A stretch of DNA of 64,000 nucleotides, from assembly GCA_016946835.1 (NCBI GenBank), contig JACVTC010000225.1, positions 1 through 64,000 of the forward strand. Direction: 5' to 3'. A program made the translations under genes and the position numbers. Positions 21,001-31,755 of this stretch are shown here, one piece after another (positions within the stretch are counted from its first letter, which is position 1; every line of letters starts with the position of its first letter). Origin of the DNA: Neocallimastix lanati (nom. inval.) (Eukaryota; Neocallimastigomycota; Neocallimastigomycetes; Neocallimastigales; Neocallimastigaceae). Under the pieces are notes generated by a model. The model was not told the origin of the DNA and searched no databases. It saw only the letters and a list, made by a program, of their open reading frames with translations.

Positions 21001-21700
21001 TCTTAAGTTTGATTTATATAATAATGATGATTTGGGAAACCATTGGTACTTAATATTGGAAAAACAAGGATTATAGGATAATAACAACTCATATACATTG
21101 GAATCAAAGTTACACAATTACCTTTTAAATATTGTAAGCTAAATTTGAAATAATTATAGAATATCCATGACATTTAGGAATAATACCAATTCATAATACA
21201 AATGTACATCGATTATTTATAAATTTTTTATGTGAAGGAGTAATGCATTTCTTTCCTGTATGTAAAAAAAATAAAAATAATCGATTAATGCAAAATCCAT
21301 TTGTTGTAAAATATGGATAATTACTACTTCGTTTTCACTTTATATGAAAATCATAATAAATAATTCTGATATTGAAAGAAAACGTAACCAGAAGACAGAA
21401 AAAGAAAACGTATTCAGAAATATAGATTTTTTTGTGGAAATCAATAATTAAACGATGGGGAAATATACTAGAAGAATTGATCATCAGATTCTACGGATGA
21501 TTCATCAATTCAAAAGAAAATAGATGTGATATTTATAAATAATATCATGTTATTACTAATTAATAAGGGTCCGTCAATTAAAGATTTTATTAATGTTGCT
21601 AAACATAATTAAGTTATCAGTCTTTCTATTAGATTATTATATTTGAATTATTATTATTATCGAAAGGAAAAATTTTTATTACAAGCAATCTAGTTAAGTT
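21000..21700 (+). pseudogene. Decayed coding remnant, unknown family
   Basis: Plus-strand peptide-like pieces in changing frames. The best is a 45-codon frame at 21183-21317 containing IPIHNTNVHRLFINFLCEGV and ending at TAA 21318. Next is a frame near 21369 reading SDIERKRNQKTEKENVFRNI. Last is a frame at 21481-21690 with a single internal TAA at 21610, containing LLLINKGPSIKDFINVAKHN. Cys, His, Arg and Pro codons are far more common than in the neighbouring DNA. I cannot assign a family. Confidence 0.45.
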
Positions 21701-21854
21701 TTAAGACCATTTAATTTATTTCGAAAAATTTTATGAATGTATGGAATTACTAATACAGCAGAAGAATAAAAAAAAATAAAAAAAAAAAAAAGTTTATTAA
21801 ATAGATAATATTAAGAAAAACATAAATATTTAAAAGTATATGTTTGGCAAAAAT

Positions 21855-21913
<59 letters not shown>

Positions 21914-24098
21914 TTTGGATACCCTGTTCCGAAATTATATAAGAACTAAAAGAAAAATTGAAGGATGGAGTACGTATTTCAAAGAAAAAAAAAATAAAAT
22001 AAAATAGTTGATATTTATTTTCTTATAATACCGATTTAATATTTTCCAATAAAAAAAAAATAATTTTATTTTATTGTAAAATTTTTAAATATAATGAATA
22101 TATATATATATATATAATTTGGAATAAATAAATATTCAACGATGGCAATCAAATCTCTTAAGTTTGTTAAATCTCAATCTTATGAAGATTCTATTTTCTC
22201 CCTTAATATGTACTCTATAATTAAACTTAAAATTATACTTTTCTCAAAATTTCATTCATCAATGATTTATTACATCTACTTATTATATCTAATCTGCATT
22301 ATAAATTTAGAAAATCTTTATTGTCAATTTCAAATTTTCTAATGAAATAACTTTTGTATGGATAATAAGGCACTTCTAAATTAACATTTATTTAAAAAAA
22401 AATATTTCACAATCATATACTATTATAATCAAACAAAATTCTTTATTTGTTCCTTTACTTGGTTTCACTAAATTTCATAATAGAAGTATTATATTTAAGA
22501 CATCTGCGGAATAGTTATAAAATAATATATACAAAATCATCAGAAAATGACTAAGAAAGAAATAAATACAAAAGTAGAAAATAAGGATTCAGGGAACAAT
22601 ATATATATATAAAAAAAAGAAAGGAATATAAATAAAAAATGGGAAACTTCTAATTTTACTATATATTTTTTTTAAAGATTTAATTCAGAATTAGTTAGAA
22701 TGGACGAATTCAAAATAAATAAACAAACCAATTAAAAAATGATGATCATTTTGGAAACATATAGATTTTCAATACACTCAATCATCCAAAGTGATAATGT
22801 AAATATTTAAATATAAATCATACTTCGATATAAACTAGTGATAAAAAATACAAATGATTAATGGAAAAATAAAAAAAATATATATATATTTAAAAAATGT
22901 TATATATAATCAAAATAAAAAACAAAATTTAATAAATAATTCTAAAGGTACTAATTGTTCTTCATCAAATTCCTTAAAAATAGATTAATATTATATATAG
23001 ATATCTTTTTGGAAAATAAATTAAAATTTGAAAATATCTAAAATTATTATTATTATTATTTTTTTTTTGTAATATCTTATCTATGGTTAATTATTTTTTA
23101 AAGTAAAAATAATAAAAATAATTTCAGTAGTAGTATTGAATAAAATAACAATAATATTAATAATAATAATTAAAAAAAATAGTAACAAAAAAAAAAATTT
23201 AAAATAAGCGTAATAACAATAACAAAACGAATTAAAAAATTTAAAAAAAATAAAATAAAAGTAAAAAAAAAAATAAATAAAATATAAATGTAAAATAGAA
23301 CAAATAAATTAATATTAATATTTAATAATTGGAAAACTATTTTAAATTACAACTTTTATAAATTATTACAGTGCTATATTTATATAAATTTATCATAAAT
23401 AAAAATAATAAAAATTATATAGTTCAGGATATGATTAAAGGGGTTATCAATAATGATATTAGGGACATAGTCATAATATAAATCATGATATCAATTAATG
23501 ATTGAATTCATGATTATCATAATATTAACAATGATATTTTTATATATTTAATAATCATAATTATAATTAAAATGGAGGATATGGCAATAATTTATTTAAT
23601 ATATGGATAATAATAATAAAAATAAAATATAACTAAAATATATAAAGTTATATATCGATATAAATATATATAAAAAAAGATAAGATAAAAAAAATATATG
23701 AACTTTATAAAAAATTGTATATAAAATAAAAAAAAATAATATATAAAATAAAAATAAATATTTAAAACATAAAATAAAAATTAAAAATTAAAAAATTAAA
23801 GAAACCTAAATTTAAAAACTGAAAATTAAAAAAAATTAAAATTTATATAATAATAATAATGTTTTTTATAATTTTTATATTTTTTTTCCGGGGTTTTCTA
23901 TTGTTTAAATAAATGGACTATAAATTTTAGTAAACTATAAAATTTAAATTTTTAAATAAAAAATAACTTTTATTAAACCATTACGGGTCTGAATACAAAT
24001 TAATTCCAAGTTATTAAATAGTTTATTTTTAATTTTTTATTTTGATATGTCGATTATATATAGAGGTTTGATGCGCTTTTGTCTTGACCATAAAAAAT
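21701..24098. other. AT-rich region with long poly-A, no supported gene
   Basis: Includes a 56-base poly-A at 21856-21911, which is 35 bases in the second unit and the largest length difference between units. A 66-codon frame begins with ATG at 22142, but its composition is AT noise with a hydrophobic bias. Downstream there are (ATT)n runs and A-rich stretches, and around 23425-23600 a slightly more complex stretch with no open frame. I see no gene here. Confidence 0.5.
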
Positions 24099-24524
24099 TT
24101 TGATTTAATTCTTATTCATGATATTGAATCTTGGACTGAAAATAGACTAAAGAAGTTCTTAAGAGAAAAGAAATAACAAGTTGTAATGAAATTATTTATA
24201 GAATTAACAAAAAAAATTATTAATATGAAAAACCACTTCATTCTAATAGCTAACCGAGCTAATAATAATAATAAAACGAATTATTTGAAAGTTATTTTAA
24301 TAAATATAAAATATTAAAATTTTAATAGGAATAAATTGATTGATTTTCTCGAGGATTCACACATACAGATTATATATAATTCTGAACCTACTAGCTTATA
24401 TTTGATAGCCTTCTTTATTTTAGTCTCTTTTCGAATGGTCAATGTTATAATCTCTGTATCAGCTGGAATGTTAATGGTTCAATCTGTATTTTATATTATT
24501 TTTTCAACTATTTATTTTATTTAA
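24099..24524 (+). pseudogene. Decayed coding remnant running into the 52-bp array
   Basis: One frame stays readable for about 140 codons with only two stops (TAA at 24174 and 24315). Its pieces include LIHDIESWTENRLKKFLREK, MKLFIELTKKIINMKNHFIL, and from about 24336 IDFLEDSHIQIIYNSEPTSL followed by a hydrophobic segment. The right end merges into the tandem array, which has replaced or overgrown the original 3' end. The family is not recognised. Confidence 0.5.
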
Positions 24525-25380
24525 TTTTATTTTATTTAATCTTTACTTTATACCATTGTTTCAACTACTTATTTTATTTAATTTTATTTTATTCAATCTG
24601 TACTTTATATTATTGTTTCAAATATTTATTTTATTTTATTTTATTCAATCTGTACTTTATATTATTGTTTCAAATATTTATTTTATTTTATTTTATTCAA
24701 TCTGTACTTTATATTATTGTTTCAAATATTTATTTTATTTTATTTTATTCAATCTGTACTTTATATTATTGTTTCAAATATTTATTTTATTTAATTTTAT
24801 TTTATTTAATCTTTACTTTATACCATTGTTTCAACTACTTATTTTATTTAATTTTATTTTATTCAATCTGTACTTTATATTATTGTTTCAAATATTTATT
24901 TTATTTTATTTTATTTTATTCAATCTGTACTTTATATTATTGTTTCAAATATTTATTTTATTTTATTTTATTCAATCTGTACTTTATATTATTGTTTCAA
25001 ATATTTATTTTATTTTATTTTATTCAATCTGTACTTTATATTATTGTTTCAAATATTTATTTTATTTTATTTTATTCAATCTGTACTTTATATTATTGTT
25101 TCAAATATTTATTTTATTTTATTTTATTCAATCTGTACTTTATATTATTGTTTCAAATATTTATTTTATTTAATTTTATTTTATTTAATCTTTACTTTAT
25201 ACCATTGTTTCAACTACTTATTTTATTTAATTTTATTTTATTCAATCTGTACTTTATATTATTGTTTCAAATATTTATTTTATTTTATTTTATTCAATCT
25301 GTACTTAATATTATTGTTTCAACTATTTATTTTATTTTATTTTATTTAAACTGTACTTTAATAATATTTATATTATACTA
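24480..25380. repeat. 52-56-bp tandem array
   Basis: About 17 units. The major unit (52 bases; starts at 24594, 24646, 24698 and so on) reads CAATCTGTACTTTATATTAT then TGTTTCAAATATTTATTTTA plus TTTTATTTTATT. A minor 56-base variant has TTTAATCTTTACTTTATACC and TTTCAACTACTT. The variants alternate in blocks, so homogenisation has happened by groups of units. Long open frames across it (up to 394 codons) are a by-product of repeats free of stop codons. Confidence 0.97.
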
Positions 25381-25870
25381 TTTTTATTTTATTTTATTTT
25401 ATTTAATCTGTACTTTAATAATATTAATACATACTATTTTTTTTATTATTTTTTTATTATTTTTAACTTTATTTTTATATTTTATTTTTTTTATATTATT
25501 TTTTTTTTATTTTTTTTATATTTTAATTTTTTTATTTTATTTTTTTTTTTTTTTATTTTTTTATATTTTATTTTTTTTATATTATTTTTTTTTTTTTTAT
25601 TTTTTTATATTTTATTTTTTTTATATTATTTTTTTTTATTTTTTTTATATTTTATTTTTTTTATATTATTTTTTTTATTTTTTTTATATTTTATTTTTTT
25701 ATATTATTTTTTTTATTTTTTTTATATTTTATTTTTTTATATTATTTTTTTTATTTAAATTTTTTTTATTATTTTTTTTATTTTATTTTTTTTATTTTAT
25801 TTTTTTTATTATTTTTTTTTTTTTATTTTTTTATTTTTTTTTACTTTAATTTATTTTATTTTTTTATACA
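25381..25870. repeat. T-rich low-complexity tract
   Basis: Nearly 0.5 kb of TTTTTATATTTTATTTTTTT and TATATTATTTTTTTTATT variants, forming the degenerate right edge of the 52-56-bp array. Strand asymmetry is extreme, with almost no A-rich or G/C bases. Confidence 0.9.
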
Positions 25871-27140
25871 ATATAAATAATAATAAAAAAAAAGTTGATT
25901 TTAATATTTAAATTATCTTTTTTTATCTTTTTATATTATTTTTATTTTTATCATGAATATTCTTTTTTTTGAATGTAAAAGTATTAGAAAGTCCTCTTTT
26001 TCAAAATTAAACTTTTTGTGTGTAATTGTATATATATATATATTTTTTTTTAAAATAAATAATAAAATTGAAATAAAAATATAAATTTAAAATAATTAAA
26101 TTATTTATTTTTTGTTTAATAAGCAATCAATATTATTAATGTTATTAAAAATAATAATAACATTTAAATAAAAATACCTATTAAATAATTAAATAATAAA
26201 TAAAAGTATTATATATATATAATATTAAATTTTTTAAATAAAAATATACATTTTTTCCCTTTTTTCCTTTTTTCCTTTTTTTGTGTTACATAAAGAGTAT
26301 AATTATTAATTGTAAAATTAATAAAAAATATTCCAAATAAAATATTTTTTTAAATTTTTTTTAATAATTAATAAAATTTAATATTTTTTTAATTAAATTT
26401 TTTAGATTATATTTTGTTGATATAAAATATTTATCTATTTATTTTTTATTTATTTATTGTATTTTTATATTTTTATTTTAATTTTTTTTATTTTACTTTT
26501 TTTTTATTTTTATTTTTTTTTTATTTTATATTTTTATACATTATCAATAATAATAAAAAAAAATTGATTTTAATATTTAAATTATCTTTTTTATATTTTT
26601 ATATTATTCATATTTTCATCATAAATAATTTTTTTTTGAATGAAAAAAGTATTAAAACGAGCTCTTTTTTTAAAATTAAACTTTTTGTGCGCAATTGCAT
26701 AAATTTTTTATTAGATAGTTAATAAAACTTAAATAAAAATATAAATTTAAAATAATTAAATTATTTATTTTAAAATATAAATTTAAAATAATTAAATTAT
26801 TTATTCTTATGTTTAATGAACAATCTTTATTATTAATGTTATTAAAAATAATAATAGAATTTAAATAAAAATATAAAATTTATACCTATTGAATAAATAA
26901 AATAATAAATAAAAGTATTATAAAATGAAATTAAAAAAATATGTATTTATTATTATATTTTTTTCCCTTTTTTCCTTTTTTCCTTTTTTTTGTGTTACTT
27001 TAAAGGATAAATTTATTAATAATAAAATTTATAAAAATTATCCCAAGTAAAATATTTTTTTAAAAATTTTTTTATTAATTAATAAAATTTAATATTTTTA
27101 AATTAAATTTTTTAGATTATATTTTGTTGATATAATATAT
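25868..27140. repeat. Diverged ~670-bp tandem pair
   Basis: Blocks at about 25868-26460 and 26545-27140 share, in order, AATAATAATAAAAAAAA, TTGATTTTAATATTTAAATT, CAAAATTAAACTTTTTGTG(T/C)G, a TTTTTTCCCTTTTTTCCTTT stretch before TTTTTGTGTTAC, and TTTTTTAGATTATATTTTGT before TGATATA. Substitutions and small indels separate them, so the pair predates the 30-kb duplication. No gene is seen in either block. Confidence 0.85.
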
Positions 27141-27825
27141 TTATTTATTTTTTTTTCGGAAAATAAAAGATTGTTATCTTTTTTTATTTTTTAAATAAAT
27201 AATTTATTAATGTTTCATTTTTTATATAATAAAAAATCATTAAATAAATATATTTTTTATTATGTTTAAAAATTTTTTTATTATTCTTTTAATTCATGTT
27301 AAAAACATAAATAGAATACATACAAAATATAATATCATATAAATAAAATTATAAACTTTTACTTTTATTTTTTTTTGAAATATTTATAAATTATTTTATT
27401 ATATCTTATATTTTACTATTCAAATATATAAATATATTACTATTAATATCAGTACTTATAATAAAAAAAAATTCTGGATTTAATAATAAGACTATTTATA
27501 ATTTTTTGTTTGATTAATTAAATTAAATGATATATAAACATAATTTAATATAAATATTTAAATAATATATATTTAGTATAAAAGTTTTATTACTTATTAA
27601 TAGCTAAAATTATTAAATCTTTATTTATTAAATTTATAATGATAATTAATAATAACATTATATTATTATATAATTCACAATTTTCTTTAAATGAAAAAGT
27701 AAAAAAAAAAAATACTTTATCATATAAAATTAAAAAAAAAAAATTATAAATAAGTGTATTATTAAATTAATAACATTTTTTTTTTTATTTTAAATAATTA
27801 TATTTATGTTAAAAATATATTTATA
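27141..27825. other. AT-rich spacer
   Basis: A/T-rich, no frame of interest, no recognised repeat. Confidence 0.5.
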
Positions 27826-28149
27826 TTGATATTATATATAAAGAAAAAGTCTAAAAAAATTAAAAAATTCAAAGTTAATATACTACAAAAAATAATAATT
27901 AATTTTCTTCAAATTTTATATTTAATTGTTTATATATATATATTAATTTTATATACTTATATTAGTAATAAAATAATTTATAGAAAAGATTATAAAACTA
28001 TTAAATTATATATTAGACGTAATAATAATAAATTAGGGGTAGTATCAAATTTTTATGATTATAAAGCTATTAATATTGCGGATGCATCTAACCCTGATTT
28101 TGGAATTTGGAGTAAAGAGTTTGGGCTAGGGTTAGGAGAATTATATTAA
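27826..28149 (+). other. Open frame of uncertain status with telomere-like motifs
   Basis: A 107-codon frame with no ATG at its start; the ATG at 27806 is in another frame and stops at once. The first half is Lys/Ile/Tyr-rich and fits AT drift. The second half is more complex and contains NFYDYKAINIADASNPDFGI. That same half includes three telomere-like words within 105 bases: TTAGGGG at 28033, CTAACCCT at 28088 and GGGCTAGGGTTAGG at 28123. It could be a 3' exon remnant, or simply translated telomere-derived DNA. I do not assign a function. Confidence 0.3.
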
Positions 28150-28178
28150 AAACTTTAATCTATATAAAGAGAGAGAGT

Positions 28179-28429
28179 TACATTTCGCCAGGTTGCATTT
28201 CACTAAGTGGCATATTGATATGAATAATTAAATGAATAAATAAATAAAAATTAAAAATATTTTTTAAAACTTTTTTAATTATATTTAATAATTAGTTAAA
28301 AATAATTTATTTATTTATTTATTTATTAATTTATTTATTAATTTTCAATTTAGTGAATTGCAACATTTTTTTTAATAAGCCACATACTTTCAAAAAAATT
28401 GGCGGAATGTGATTTGACGAAATGCCCCC
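28179..28429. mobile_element. MITE-like foldback element
   Basis: Inverted termini made of a repeated ~15-base word. The left arm (28179-28216) reads ACATTTCGCCAGGT, TGCATTTCACTAAGT, GGCATATTG. The reverse complement of the right arm (28345-28429) reads GGCATTTCGTCAAAT, CACATTCCGCCAA, and further in TTGCAATTCACTAAAT. The interior (28217-28344) is plain AT DNA with no frame, so the element would be non-autonomous. G+C is locally much higher than in the flanks. No clean target-site duplication is visible, and the exact ends are uncertain. Confidence 0.6.
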
Positions 28430-28539
28430 ATATAAACACTGCTTGCTTTATTTTTTTTTTTTTTTGTTTATTCTTTTTATTATTAAAAAAATATTGATCT
28501 ACTTTTTATTTTTATTTTTTTTTTTTTTTTTTTTTTTTT
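28430..28539. other. Poly-T-rich spacer
   Basis: Contains T runs at about 28451-28465 and 28518-28539. Nothing else is recognised. Confidence 0.5.
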
Positions 28540-29519
28540 ATTTTTAAATAATATATTTTCTTATAAATAAAAAGATTGTTTAAACAAACTTTAAAAATTA
28601 TTGATATTTAGTATATATATGTTTCTAGTATTATCAATTAATACTTCTCCTTACAAATATGAGGCCAAGATTAGTATATGTATTATATATTAATAATATA
28701 TTTTAAAATATATTTTTTAATAAGAATAATTATATGCTAACTTGATAACTTCGTAGGGAGGATATTTATGCACTATTATTAATAAGATTTGAGGTTTTTT
28801 TAAATAATTTTTTTACATAAGAAATAATAATAATTAAAGATTATTTGAATTTTTATTAAATTACTTTATAATAAAAAACGAATTTAAAAAAAAATATAGT
28901 ATTAATTTAGAGTAAAAATAATGAATTGAATTGAATTGAATTTTCAATATATCTTTTTTATTTTTTTTTTGTATATATATATATATATATCATTTAAGTT
29001 TATTCTAGTTTACTTTATTTTTTTTTTTATTTTTTAAATAAAATATTTTCTTATAAATAAAAAGATTGTTTAAAGAAACTTTAAAAATTATTGATATTTA
29101 GTATATATATGTTTCTAGTATTATCAATTAATACTTCTCCTTACAAATATGAGGCCAAGATTAGTATATGTATTATATATTAATAATATATTTTAAAATA
29201 TATTTTTTAATAAGAATAATTATATGCTAACTTGATAACTTCGTAGGGAGGATATTTATGTACTATTATTAATAAGATTTGAGGTTTTTTTTAAATAATT
29301 TTTTTACATAAGAAATAATAATAATTAAAGATTATTTGAATTTTTATTAAGTTAATTTATAATAAAAAACGAATTAAAAAAAAATATAGCATTAATTTAG
29401 AGTAAAAATAATGAATTGAATTGAATTTTTTTTTTTTTCAATATATCTTTTTTATTTTTTTTTTTTTTTTGTATATATATATATCATTTAAGTTTATTCT
29501 AGTTTACTTTTTTTTTTAT
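28540..29519. repeat. 490-bp tandem duplication upstream of the ankyrin gene
   Basis: Two adjacent ~490-base units (about 28540-29029 and 29030-29519) with over 95 % visible identity. Both hold the same G/C-bearing islands, CTTCTCCTTACAAATATGAG and GATAACTTCGTAGGGAGGAT, in otherwise AT DNA. The units end in a (TA)n plus poly-T zone whose length differs. Being directly upstream of the ankyrin ATG (29645), the islands are candidate promoter elements present twice. Confidence 0.92.
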
Positions 29520-29644
29520 TTTATATATTTTAGTAAGCATATAAAAATTTATATTGTTTTAAAAATATATAATATCAAATAATTATTTTAACAACGTATT
29601 ATTATATTATAGATACCTAATATAAATAGAAACGTAATATTAAA
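29520..29644 (+). promoter_or_regulatory. Immediate 5' flank of the ankyrin gene
   Basis: AT-rich leader without an in-frame ATG before 29645. It holds AACAACGTATTATTATATTA and ends AAACGTAATATTAAA just before the start codon. A-rich context before ATG fits highly expressed AT-rich fungal genes but is not diagnostic here. Confidence 0.4.
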
Positions 29645-31574
29645 ATGTTTAGTATAGAAAATAAAAGAAAATTATTAAAAAAAAAAATTTATAAATACTT
29701 ATCCAATGATAAATCAAATTTTGAAGATATCGCAAATTATATTAGGCGTAATAGATTTATTTTATCACGTATAAATAATAAAACATTCGATATATTAACT
29801 TTTACAATCGAAAATATTAAATATCAAAACAAATCAACACGTAGATTAATTGAATTTATTTATGATGAATTCCAATATGAAAACATTAATTATACTATTG
29901 TCCTCAAGAACATTACTAAAACACCATTATTTTCCGCTATCGTACGAAATAATTTAAATATTGCAAACTATTTAATTTCTTTAAATGCCAAAATTTATTA
30001 TATTAATAATAAGCATTTAAATATAATTGAATATATAAATAAGTATTATTTAGAAAAGAAGGTAAATGGTAGAATAATAAATTTTATTTTTGATAAAATA
30101 AATCAAATTGAAAATAATGAAAATGAAAAAGATATAATAAAAGAAATTTGTAGAAATATTAAACGTTCTCTTTTTAAATCAGTTCCTACATATATAGAAA
30201 ATAAAAAAATTGATTTTTTAAAGAGTATTTTTCATTGCTATTCAAAAAATGATAACACTAAATTTAATAGATATGAATATATAACTGATTTATTAAATGC
30301 ATATAAAAATAAAATTCCATTAACAAATAATCAAATATTTCAATGTTTAAATCAAGTAAAATATCATTTCAAAATATGCCAAGATTGGTATGGAAAAGTC
30401 ATCGTGACTTTAGATGAGGATACTATAAAAAAAAAAAATTTAACATTTATCAAGACCGTTAATTACGAGGTCTTAAAATTTTTATTATTATATGAAATAG
30501 ATAAAAATGAAGCTATATTAAAAAGAATAAATCGAAATTTAATCTATGAAGCAATTATACAAGATTATAGATATAATTTAAATTTAGATAAAAATTTAAA
30601 TATATTTAAAGAATTTTTAGAAATCGATTTAAATAATAATCACTATGAAATCTTTGAAAATAATTTGAAACTACTAAAATATTCAAATAAATATTTTTTA
30701 ATTACTATAATAATGAACACCATAAAAAAAAACAAAGCTTTTTTGAATGAAATAAAATTTTATGAAGTAATAATTTGTTATATTGAAAAAAATAATTTAA
30801 AAGGGATCGAAGAAATATTAAAATGGATAGTTTTCTTTGAAGAAGTGGTCCTCTCAGAAAGTAATGTAAATGATATCCTAATAAAATTAATAGAATATTT
30901 TTATAAGGACGAAAAGAATGAAAATTTAAAAAGTTTTGATCGGATATTAAGCATTTTATTTGAAAATAAAATTTTCAATCCAAATATTGATTTCGAAAAC
31001 ATAATTAAAGTATGTATTAAGAATAGGAAAATTTATTTAATAAACAAAATTATAATTTCAATAAAGCATTCTTTACCAAAAGAAATCATAAAAAATATTA
31101 AATTTGAGAAAATTTTATTAGAATTAATTAAAAATGTAGATATTACATATGATATTTTTCATTTATTATGGAATTTAATATTCCATACTCAAAATATTGA
31201 TTTAGAGGGGTTCAAATTTGAAGAAATAATCATTAGTGCTACTAATAATTATATAATTGGAAAACAAATAATACAGGGTATTCTAATAAATTTGAAAAAT
31301 ATTAATAATAATAATTACATAATAAATTTAGAAAAACAGATTACTAATATGTACGAAAACAATAAAATAGATAAAAAATACTACAAAATAATAAAAGGAA
31401 ATTTGAAATTAAATAAAAATAAAAATAAAAATTTGAATTTGTATATCAATAAAAAAGGAAAGGTAAATATTGAAGATAAATTTAATAATTCTAAAGTAAT
31501 AGATAAACCATTAAATATTACTAAATTTAATACCGATATTGGTAATAATATTCAATTGAAAATTAATACTTATG

Positions 31575-31649
<75 letters not shown>

Positions 31650-31724
31650 ATAATAATAATTATAATAATAATAATTATAATAATAATAATAATTATAATT
31701 ATTATAATAATTATAATAATAGTA

Positions 31725-31755
<31 letters not shown>

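Noticed and set aside
22142-22342. 66-codon frame with ATG (also at 52799-52999)
   Set aside because: Composition matches AT background, with no motif, no paralogue and no supporting context.
24556-25849. Long Phe/Leu/Ile/Tyr open frames (up to 394 codons) that resemble multi-pass membrane proteins
   Set aside because: They are translations of the stop-free 52-56-bp array and its T-rich tail, overlap in several registers, and have no unique sequence.
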